From positions 35,764 through 99,763 of the forward strand of contig JASANE010024735.1 in the NCBI GenBank assembly GCA_030248225.1: DNA of 64,000 nt. The letters run 5' to 3'. The notes below the pieces were generated by a model. It saw only the letters and a list, made by a program, of their open reading frames with translations. It was not told the origin of the DNA and ran no database searches. Shown in pieces: positions 48,501-60,500 of this stretch. The stretch comes from Trileptium ribeirensis. Lineage: Eukaryota; Nematoda; Enoplea; Enoplida; Thoracostomopsidae. Within the stretch, counting starts at the first letter, position 1; each line of letters starts with the position of its first letter. The position numbers and the translations under genes are program-made.

Positions 48501-51500
48501 TCTGTGGCTGCGCTGGTTTCGGTGACTTTGTCGCATACTACGTATGCCCAGTGAACACTTTCCCGGGCGAATCCTTTTGGCTTATTTTCCTTACGAGTGG
48601 AAAATCCCGCGAGGAAGATCTTTAGCGGGCAGGGCTACGTGATCTATGGTTGGCTGGTCGGCATATCACTCAAACAATAGCAGTCGAATCCGTTCAGGGA
48701 ATTGACAAGGAAGGCCGAAGTTCAGACGTTGTAGCGAAAATTGACCTCGAGTGACAGGTCGACTCTTGGGTCTCGAAGTGTCAGATATATTCAGGTAGAA
48801 ATTGGGCATAAAATATTTAGCGATCACATCATGACTAGGTGTGGCAGTTGCAAATACCATTTTCACGGAGCATACCTGCTCAAATTACATAGAACAATCT
48901 ATAACACACAGTCCAACAAAAGCTGGAAACAGTGGCCCATGTCACTTTTAGGGGCCGGACGAAGCCTAAGACTAAGCATTAGCATTCAGAGGGCTCGAGA
49001 TTAAGCTTTTAAATTTCCCCTACTGTACTAGTGAATTTCGCAGCCTCTGCAATTGGGGAACTTGACGAGATCTCTAAAACTTATATACGTAAAAATTGTT
49101 TATCTTACCTTTTTGTTAAATCATTTTAGGTAGTACTCGAATTTTCACATCTCAACAAAGCAACGTGTTGTGTGATATTGTGGTTGCGGGCATTGGGCTT
49201 TACTGCGTTTTATGGTGCAATTGTTCTAAAATGCTACAGGTACTTAAGTTTTGGATGAACATGTTTTAAATTAGGCGTCAAGTCATATTAAGGGTTCACA
49301 ATTTTTCCTCAAGCATTTTGCTATCTCCAAGTCTATTAATGTCACTTTTAGGTTTGTCTTTGTTATTATCGTTAAGTGTGTCTCAGTTAGCAATTCCGAA
49401 ACTATTTTGGGATATTATTTTTAAATTTTCGACATTGCTATTTGTTAAATAGTTGGACACATGTCGTTTAACTTTATCTTTATGCGAAGTTCACGTTATA
49501 ATGCCCCCAATGTTTGGAATCTATGTACACCACACAGTGTCAGGCACACTGTCGACAACCGGGTGTCTTAGACACCACCATGTTTTTTATAAATACTTTC
49601 AAAGGAAGCTCGCTAGGAGAATTGCCACTTCTCGACAGTGCCAAGCACGCCGTGTCTTGCTGTTTCATTGACAGTGAGCGCATTATTTCATCAATGTTCA
49701 TGTGGCCTAGATACAAATATCGCGAATTTGAAAAAACTACACAGCACATTTGATTAATAAACCAGGTTAGCTACAGACGGTGTCCATTACAGTTAATTCA
49801 GGCAAATTAGTAACTAAGGGTATGTAGGGCACTGTAAAGAAAAATGTAGTAGCTAGGGGTGTAACGTACACCCTCGAAAATTGATTTACAGTGAGCATGT
49901 CACCCTGACTGTTTATATGGTAGGGTCGCGACTACGTGAGGACAAAAATTCCTAACAGCGGGGACATTATAACTTGACTTGTTTCTGACTTCTTGTGCAA
50001 TAATCATCAGAGTGTTATCATTTCAACTTAGCTTCACTCGAAATCAACCCCCTCGTTTGTGGGTCCTGCTGTACTGCAGGACACTGAGAGTTTAACTTTT
50101 TGTTTTGTTTCTGTTAAAACCGTTTAACAATCTCAATCTTTCGGCCGTAGTCTTGTCACTCTAATTTCTTATCATACTTTTCTCTATCGGTATATGTTTG
50201 GCTTCCTTCATTATGTTCTGTCACAACTGTTTTTTACGATGTTACTGTTTTCGTTATTGTCATGCTAGTCTAGTCCGGATGCCAGTCTGATTCGACATCC
50301 ATTAATTGGCTTTGTGATTATCTGCGGATTTGCATTTACCTTTTTCGTTTTATTCTGTTACAACGATTTTGCGATTTTGTCTTTCTTCACTGTTTTCTTA
50401 TCCTGGAACGACTCTTATTAGTCTAGGAACAGGATTTCGTTCAATCCGATTCTGCTTTTACCAAAATATATTTACATTTGTGTAGACTAGCAATCGGTGA
50501 TCGGCGTTTCGGTATTGAGAACAGCGTTTGTCATTGAGTATCTAATCGTACAATTTTTTTTCAATTTTCCTTCAGTGTGTGTATTATACGAAATAAAAAA
50601 TAGTAGTCAGGTATGTTTATTGGTACCAGTCATTTTGTCTCAGTTATAATCGGAAGGTCGCTTTAACAGAACACATCAGTTTTTTTGTTAACCGTTAGTT
50701 AAAAAAAGCGATATAATTACCTATAGAGCCAGTTTTATAATGTCTGTTCGTTAGTGTATTGCACAGATTGTGTGCTACAACTTGAGATATCATAAATGCG
50801 ATCAATTTTTACATCCACACCTACCATACATATTATAGTTTCAGTGACTGCTGTTATCGTTTACGGTTTAAATGCGAATTTTTGAATCAAGCAATATTTA
50901 CATCAAATGTCGTATGCCAAAATAAGGTACAGATCATATTATATGTACCAGAATGATTTTAATCTTGCAGAATCATAGGTTCTGTGGCGACGATGCTTTC
51001 AAGGAAAATATTGTAAATCTGTGAATGTATATTATGCTTGTAACTCCGACAATTTAGCATGGAACAGCTTATCTTGGAAGTTTGTATTGGAAGAAAGGGA
51101 GAGTTGGAGAAGATAAAATAGACCTGCATTTTTCTGCAATTTAGCCCGCTTTTGTTACAGTGTCAACCTCAGCACAGTGTCCTACACAGCATTGTGTGTT
51201 GTCAAAACTGGTAATGCGGCGTTAACGTTATAATGTCTCCGCTATTTGGAACTTTTGTCTTCCTGTAGTCGTGACTCTACCGTATAGACAGTCATGGTGA
51301 CACGCATACTGTAAATCAAATTCCGAGGGTGTACGACTCACCACTAGCTACTACATATTTCTTTATAGTGTCGCATACACTCTTAGCTACTAATTTGGCG
51401 CGGATTAACTGTAACGGACATCGTATGTAGCTAATGCCGTTCATTAGCCAACTGTTCTGTGTAGTTTTTTCAAATTCTCGATATTTGTATCTAGGACATA

Positions 51501-54500
51501 TGAATGTTGATGAAATAATGCCGTACACTGTCAGTAAAACTGCAACAAGACACGGTGTGGTTGACGCCGTCGAGAAGTGACAATTCTACTAGCTAGCTAC
51601 CTCTGAAAAAAATTATAAAAAACATGAGCGTGTCTAAGACACTGTGATGTGGACAGAGTGCCTGACACTGTGTGGTGTACATAGGTTCTAAACGTTGGGG
51701 ACATTATAACGTGAACGCCACACATCTTCAAAAACAATGTGGTTTTGTAATATTACATTCTTGCGGAAAGGTAAGGTTCAACCGTACTTGTTACTCACAT
51801 GCATATTGCCGAAATACCACTCAAATTACACTCAATTTACACTATAAGAGCTGCCTCGTAATTACTTTTGTTCGGGATCGTAATACCAAACAGCTGTATG
51901 TGGTAATACTAATTTCAGAAATTTAATCGAATATCGAGTTCGACGTGCTAGTCACGTTCAAGTGAAAGAGAAAGATTTGCTCAAATTTTTGGCCGTCATC
52001 GTATCATTTACCTTAACAGGTGAGCACTCTCCAGTTAATAATTTTTGGCGGTTTTTTGAATTCTTGAACAAAAAATGGATTTAGCATAACGGATCCTCTA
52101 CTCAGTCTCGAATTTTAGGATATGTCGAGGCAGCGGACTTTGAAACACCTTTCGGTAATATGTAAATAGTAAATAGTAAATAAATAATAGTTATTATTAC
52201 AAGTTTTGTGGCGAGTCCTGCAAAAAGAAATAGGTGTTTTAGCAGAGAGGAAACTATACTGTCTGTGCATTGATCACTTATAAGATCGAATATTTATTTT
52301 CTTAAACAAAGGATAACACAGAAGTAAATACGCGAGAGCTTTTCCGGAGTTTAATTTTTGTCTAATACAGGTGAGAATTTTGGCCCGAGGCCCGGTTCAT
52401 CGCATTCCGCTGTCAGGTTGGACAGACGTCAATATTACACACAGGTTGGACCAACCGTTGTTTGAAACAGCGTGAGCAAGTCTGCCCGGCTTAAAAACTA
52501 AACAGTCGAATTATGTAACGCCTAAGTGTATGTAACGTATCCGTGTGTTGTATGCTACCGTAGCACATTATAGCAGCATTTCAACTTGGCTTTGTATTTC
52601 AAAAACACGATAAATCCCAATAACTGTGAAGTTAAATAGCCTCAGAATTTAGGCATTGTATTTGGAGCAGGATATTCGGAGAAATCCCGTGTTCATGTGA
52701 CGTACTCGAATATATTTAGTTGAATTCGAATGGAACGAGAATTTACAATTTTGGCTTTAGAGGGGGGGCGGGTTGAGGAGGTCCTGTCAGTGTGTGTGTG
52801 TGTCTGTCGCACCTGGATCTCGATAACGGTTGGGCGGATTGTGATGCAAGATAGCTCATTCGAACCGCAATGGTAGATTTAGGTGTATTGACAGAACCCG
52901 ATTTTTGAATTTTTTGCCTTGAGAAAAGTTATGGAGCAAAATGACATCATTTTGGCCCATTTTTGGGCCCCCCTCCAGTTTTTGCGACTTTTCTCAATAA
53001 ATACACGAGGTATCCGCAAACTAATAGGCCTATTCCATGTAGCTTTACCAGGGCTTTCCAATGATATATAACTAGTTTTTCAACTACATCCCAATCTGGA
53101 GTCTATAAGCTTATAGTTGGAGCCAAATTTCATATTTGTGAAAAGTCGTGGGAAATGCACCTAAATGTGTGCTTATTGTTGATTTTAGTGTCGGATATAG
53201 GGGTTTCTAGGCCAACAAGCTGATTGCGAGTGTCAAAAATATTGTGTTGCAAATATTTTTCACACTTCTGCTTCATACTTGGTATGAAAAATGAGATTTT
53301 TCTCAAGTGTCGGTTTGAATTCTTTAACGTTCTTTTCATGGTCGATTTAGGGTTTTACTGAATTATTAAACTGTTCATTGTTTTTGTACTCGTTGCATGA
53401 TATTTTGTCTACTGCATACGTTGGCTATCAAAAGAGGCGGGCGTAACTATGACTCATCACTCAGGGTTTATATAATGCTGCACCTGCGTACTGTGTGTAG
53501 GCTTTGCTTGTGTGTGCTTTCAACAACAGACTTCGGGCGATTGTTCTCACCACTCGAATTCTGGCTCGCAAGCGAGCTTCACTAGTATTTTTAGTATTTC
53601 ATTTCAGATACCAATTTACAATGCGCCACCAAAATGCTGAGTTTTTCTTGAGCTTTTCTTTATTTCGCGTTTACATTTATACCACTTGTTAACTTGTCTC
53701 GATAGATCTCGACAGTATTGTTGCTTTAGAATTATAAATAGACAATATTATCTGAATATTCAGCCCCGTTCTATTTGTTACTATTCATTAGCAGGCAGGA
53801 TCCAATAAGCGTGGGAAATGTGGTTTCGCTAAGTCTAATCTAGACGTTATAATTTTGACGGCTGCTCAACCACGCGGCCCGGAAGAGCCAACATCCGTTC
53901 CCCAACGGGTCTTACTGGATTCTTGATAACGCCGTGCCGTGCGAAACGCCAGCCACAGTTTTCAACGCGCGTAGCAAAATAATTTGTGCCCTTTCTCACT
54001 GCTATTGTCTATTAACTTATTGAGATGCCGGTACCCTCAAGCAACGATCCGATAATTCAGTTAACCAATGTGCATGCTCTAAAAAGATGCTCCTGTTGAC
54101 ATTATCAGGTAAAATTTTCGTGGCCTTGTTAGGCAGTTACCTGTATCGCACTTCATATTATTTGCGACACAATTAACTTGTAATTGTTGAAACTGTATGA
54201 TTATATGTGCTTCCCATCGATTGGGAAGTTATGGTTTCGTAACATTTAGTACGACCAGTGCTGTCGCAAACGTTCCAGCGTATGGTCGTAACTCAAACGT
54301 TGGCAAATTCGGATTCATGAAACAGTGTTTCATAAACTGTGGAACAATTGCAATTATGTATATACCTACTATATACGTGCTGTCTGAAAACAAAACAAAA
54401 GACAATGCCATAGCTCGTCGACACGACAAAAATGCACCAAAATGTCAAAATATTGGTCTATAAATTTAATATAGCCATATTATTTAATATCTGTGATGAG

Positions 54501-57500
54501 ACTATATTTTTTACGATTTTATTATGCGCTATATTGTACGAGCCTGTGAAGGAATGTGTTATTTAATAATATCAAAAGTTTATGATGGCTTCTTGAATCA
54601 GTATGATACAGTTGCCGTTATGCCTTCGAAACTTGGGAGGGGGCAGGTCATGACAAAATTTCGTTTTTAAAACGATCCCACTAGGTAGTCGGAACACGTT
54701 TGACATCATAACACCAAAACCATACTGGGTAAGGTTGAATTAGTTGGCGTTTATGCGGTTATGACGAGAAATGCATACATCTCTCAAAAAGCCATCATAA
54801 ATTCTTGATACTGCCCTTCCAGACAAGTGCTATTTGATAAATGCAGGATGCTGTGGTAGCAAAAAGTTCCAAACTCCTCTCAAAAAGCCATCACAAATTC
54901 TTGATACTGTCCGTGCAACCAAAAATTCTTGATACTGTCGGTCCAGAAGTGATATATACTTCTCAAAAAGCCTTCATAAATTCTTGGTGCTGTCTGTCCA
55001 ACAAAGTGCTGTGTGATAAATGCAGGCTAACATGATAAAATCTCTAAATAGCGTAACTTTTATCGCGTAAGCTGTGGGTAATCGATTGCCCTTCAAATAA
55101 ACGGCTCGTTGGCGATACGACCCTAGTTATAAATCTCATTACGCAATGACATTCAATGCATATAAATTTAGCCTTACGAATGGGTTAGGCAAGCAGGTAA
55201 AACACAGTTCGTTTTCATAGATTAACATTGGTGATGTTTGGTGCTCGTTGTATATTTTTATAGAGACGTTTTTTCATCGCTGTAATGTAGAAACAAATTT
55301 TGTTAATTGTACTTTAAAACATACTTTGTCGGGTCAATCCTCCAATTGTTAAGCATTTAATTCACTAGTATCAAAAGGTGCAATTTGTCCAAAATTATAT
55401 AGCAAACTGTTTGTTAGAACATGTTAGGGGATAATTATTTTTTCGGGGGCTTGACTCACATGGACCTTTTTAGCTGCGGCAGTGCTATATTTGAATGAGT
55501 ATATATCGGATACAAAAACAATAGTTGAACAGGTTTAGTAAAGGTTCCCGAAAATCTTTGTGGTAATGTTCAGCGATAACACGACACCAGCTTTGTAAAA
55601 TTGTAGATTTTCTCCAAATTAACAGCAGATCAGCCCGTAATTTTAGCGGATTGATCAGTGCCATGTACTACATATCGGTGCGCAAAAATATATACTTTAC
55701 TGTTGTCATTACCTTAGGGCTGCTTGCCTTCACTGTCACTGCCATTCACTTTGAGTTCGAAGCGAAAAGTGCAATGACGTCGAAGATGTTGCCTGCAACA
55801 CGATTGAACGCTGACTCGAATGAACTGAATAGTAGCAACAGTTTTCTAATCATACAACTTCATTCGGGAAAAGGTGGAAGTTATTACTTTTGTTGCCGAG
55901 TATCATGGTGGTCATTCTTATGGTATACTTGTAAGTTGAACCTCGGTCAGCGATTGCTATAGGTAACTTTGGTAATACATATCATTATTTCTCTATGCTG
56001 CGTCATTCTGTGTCATTTTTATGGTTTTATCCGGCTAACCTGATTGGTCCAGCTGAAATTTCTCTGCTGCGATTAAAAAACCCACATTCACTTCAATTTT
56101 AATTTATAACTAAGTGTGTTCCCTCTCCCTGAAATTCCTTTATCAATTCCTGCGATGTTGCTTGCTACGAGCCTGTTGCTTTACCATAACTCCAGACCCA
56201 TTTCAGCTTTAGCCACAATCTGATTGTAATATTGTTATAAACAAAGATTTAAGTACCACGGTTAATTCTTGGTGGGTGTTTTCGCTACCAAAATGCAGCA
56301 TTGCGTTTATACTTTCGACTAGGTTCCACTGTAAAACTTGAATATTTATGACAGTTGTATTGTATATAAATATCAGAAACTATATTTTCAGATTTGCCCG
56401 CTCGTGAAATTCATGAAACAATATGTCCTATAATACTTTTATATTTAAGGGGATCGATGCACGAGGCCCGAGATCCTTGGAGAGGGAGACGGGTGGTGCA
56501 AGCCGATGCGGCCAAGAATTTTTGAAATTTTTGGGATTCAAAAGTTTTCCTAATTTTTAGCAATTTTCTCCAACTTTTAGTCATTTTCAAAATTACTGCC
56601 AATTTATGCTAAAATGTTTCACACGCCTTCATCCGGAATCCCAGAGGTGCAGAACCCCAGGAGATGGTATGGGCTACTTTTTATGGGACATAGCGCATCG
56701 TGGTCGAGGCCTCAGAGGATATAATCTGTGTCTCCTCGCATGAGCGCGTTTGTTTAAGTGCAATGGGGCCCTGAGCGCTTATAAAACTCAGTCTTATACA
56801 CGAACTGGATTTGTCTAGCCTGCAACTAAATGCTTAAATTGAAACTGTATCGCGGCATCACGCTCTTATTGTCACAGCTGTCTTGCTATGCCTATTCCTA
56901 TATTCGCAGTGCATTCGTATAGCGCGATTTAATGGCCATGTATTTTGCCAAAACCGGACACCATGCAAGAATGATATGCTGAAAAGGTATTGGAACTGAA
57001 GACGGCAAGATCAAATAATATTGAGAAGCACTATTTCAAGACAAATTTATAAGTGTACGTATCACCACTCTGAATGTAGTACAATGCTAACGCATTTATC
57101 GACGAATTACAAACAAAATATTTTTGATCGACCAAGTTTTCAATAAAAGCAGCTTGATTTGGTGTTATTTTCTGTTTGCAAAGGCATTGCAGTTTTAGTA
57201 ACTTGTTCATGTGATAAACGGATGAAGTAACCACTAGGTTTGTAGCACTTTTGAGATGGTAACGCTACGACTACTGTAACTTCTTTTCTGCGAAAAACAC
57301 GAATTATCTGTTCAATAAAAGTTCTGATTTTTGTTTTTAAACAACAGTTCGTATCTATTGCTGAATTTTTTAAGTCGAGTGGAACGGGAATTTTCAATTT
57401 TGGCTCTAGAGGGGGGTTGAGGAGGTCCTGTCTGTGTATGTGTCTGTGTGAGTGTGTCTGTATGTGTCTGTCGCACCTGGATCTCGATAACTGTTGGGCC

Positions 57501-60500
57501 GATTTTGATGGCTCATTCGAACCGCAATGGTCGATTTAGGTGTAGTGACGGAGCCCGATTTTTGATTTTTTTCCCGTGGGAAAAGTTATGGGGCAAAATG
57601 ACGTCATTTTAGCCCATTTTTAGGGCACCCCCTCCAGTTTTTGCGACTTTTCGCAATAAGTAAAGGAGGTATCCGCAAACTTATAGGCGTATTCCATGTA
57701 GCTGTACCAGGGCATTCCAATGATATATAACAAGTTTTTCAACTACTTCCCAATCTGGAGTCTATAAGCTTATAGTTGGCGCCAAATTTCATATTTGGTG
57801 AAAAGTCGTGGGAATCCACCTAAATGTGTGTTTTTTGTTGCTTTTAGTGTCTTATATGGGTTTTCTGGGCAGATAAACTCATTGTAAGTGTTAAAAATAT
57901 GATTGGGCAAATATTTTTTACACTTCTGGTTGATACTTGGCATAAAAAAATGACGTTTTCGAAATTTTTGGTGAGAAGTCGTGGGAAAAGCACCTGAATG
58001 TGTGTTTATTGTTGGTTTTAGTGTCGGATATGGGCTTTTCTGGGTCGACAAGCTCATTGCGATTCTCAAAAGTATTGTGTGGAAAATATTTTTCACACTT
58101 CTGCTTCGGGGGATTGTTCTCACCACTCGAATTCTGGCTCGCAAGCGAGCTTCACTAGTTAGATAATGAATGACTGCATAATTCAACAATATGTATAGGT
58201 ATTTACAAATTGGAAATTCATATACAAGGTATAGTTTCTATGATAATGCCGATTGCCTAATTTAATTACGCCAACGCGAAATATTTTCACTCAAATTAGG
58301 TCTAAAACATAATTATGTACGATTGCAATACCAATGTTATGGCAATATTAAACACAGTTGTAAGGTCGCAGCGACTCTACTGTAATTTTCAACGCCGCTC
58401 ATAATGTTGCTGTCACAGCTAATTTATTGTTTAATCGAACATGTCATCGTTACATTAGGGACACGTTACCATCACTGTAAGTGATTGTCGAACATCTACT
58501 ATTGTAGGCTTCTATTGAAATATAAAATAGTACTTTCTGCGGATGAAAATTGCTATAATTATAGATGACAAATTTATATTAATACACTTATCGACTTATT
58601 AAGTTTTTAATCTGTACCCCTCGTCGCGCTCGCGTTAAATTGTTTAAAGACCGTGCGGTGTCTTAATCCCAAGTGTTATATTTCGATTGAAAACAATTAT
58701 TCAAGGTCCAATTATACTTTTTCCTAAAGGCTTTATGATTTTAAACCCTATATAAAAATATTTCCTTACCAAGTGTCATTTTAATCATAATCAATGATTC
58801 GCCAAATTCAAATTGAATTCCGAGCGTCAGCGGAAAATTGCTATTTTTAAATGTGGTGAAATTTTTGAGGCTTGTATTTTTTCTTATGTCATCCATAAAT
58901 CAAAATTGCAACGTATGATCGCTCAAACGAAAGGTTAATATCTTCATTTTTAATTAATCCCGAAAATCCTAAACTTCTGAAACCATAAGGTAGGAATGAT
59001 TGAGATTGGGTCGGGTCAAAATGGACACGTCAAAGTAAAGTTTTTGGCTGTACTTCGATTTTGGGACAGCTTCATATTGTAGAGAACTTTGAGCTCTATA
59101 AAACTACAAATAAATTTTTTGGACAAAAACACCCTTGGGTTTAGGATTAAAGTCTAAAGTGCTTTTAAAAAGGCATATGAGGCTATGCGAAACAAACGAG
59201 TTAAATTGTATATGCTGAAAAATACTTCAGAATTCAAAAACTTGGTCTCGACAAGACATAGTAAGTTATTCAAGTACTTGTTTCCGTGTGTGAGCATCAT
59301 AGTCCTAACATCATTTAAACTTTTCTAAACATGGTTGTAAAATGATACATCTCATGGCACCATATATGCAACGTATTCGGTGATTTGGTGGATTATTAAT
59401 GGTGTTCTGAGTGGCGTACATGCGGAAAAGTGGCGCAAATCAAACGCGCTCAGAGACCCTAGTAAGTATTGCAAATAATATTAACGCGGCAATGACATAT
59501 TAACAAAGGGCGAATTTAATTTGTACAACATATTATGCTGTATTGTAATAAGCGTAACACGGCTGAGATTGCGTTACTATATCACATAGTTTGAATTTAC
59601 GATTAGGGAATGGTGAGGCAGCCACAGACAGCTACAGATTACTCTGGCGGACATCTAGAAATAATACATCATAATAGTTTATGATCATCTCGTTCGATAG
59701 TGTGATGCACAGTTACATAACATAAAATAAAAGTTATCGTGTAGTAGTGATGTATTACGGTTATTTCATAACGATGCTAATGCCACGTAACGCGTACTGC
59801 TCCTGCATTCATCAACGCGCATAAGTGGTTTAGCGTTTGCAATACTCCATCGAGCATACATCGTCCTGTGAAGTTACTGTAGCAAAACCACAAAAAAGAC
59901 TACGTGACAGCGCAGTGAGGTAGCGCTCTAATCGTGGTCTAAGACTGCAAGCCTTAGCAGTGGCTAAGCCACGAATCTGTGGCAGCGCTAAAGCACTGCT
60001 GCTATAAAATTTTTAGTGCTTTGCATAACCGCTGGATTTTTCAGACATTGTGCTGTTAACTGAAAGCATCCTGGAGTTAATGTAACTTCTGATGTTCATA
60101 GCGACTTTTTCATTGATTCTGTTCTACTCTTTACAATTGCAATTTTTGGTGAATATACATGTAGCTAATGTCGTTAGCTCTAGTCAAATCCGCACACACA
60201 TTGACTGACTGCAGAAAACATCACATTAATGAAATGATAATAGTCGGTGGGCAGTTAAGTGTCCGCGAAAGGAATCGTTCTCAAAAGCGAACTTAATTCC
60301 GCCTCGTTTATTTGTACTTTCAAATCATAACATTTGATATGATGCTGCATTTCTAAATAAAATATCGACATAAACTATACATATAAAATAATACATATGT
60401 GATCACAGGGAGCTACCCCTGCATATAACGGTAGGACAACCCCTCTATCTCCTGAGACTTCCACACAACCCCATCCCCCAAGCCGAGGGAGCACAAAAAA

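Larger units (their letters stand above)
49240..55628 (+). other. Receptor intron 6
   Basis: The largest intron, phase 2. Holds two TIR elements (49.5 and 51.2 kb), a TAAATAG microsatellite (52.16 kb), one copy of the 0.8-kb repeat (52.7-53.6 kb) and a tandem array (54.8 kb). The stretches 49.98-51.22, 51.72-52.70 and 53.59-54.78 kb show nothing recognisable. Confidence 0.6.

Noticed and set aside
51672..51926. 84-codon plus frame and frame at 54197-54463 considered as receptor exons for TM2-TM4
   Set aside because: Neither fits the family pattern or phase. The true exons were found at 43398, 49130 and 55629.
57770..58189. 139-codon minus-strand frame
   Set aside because: Created by the internal duplication in the 0.8-kb repeat. 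The other copy does not keep the frame.
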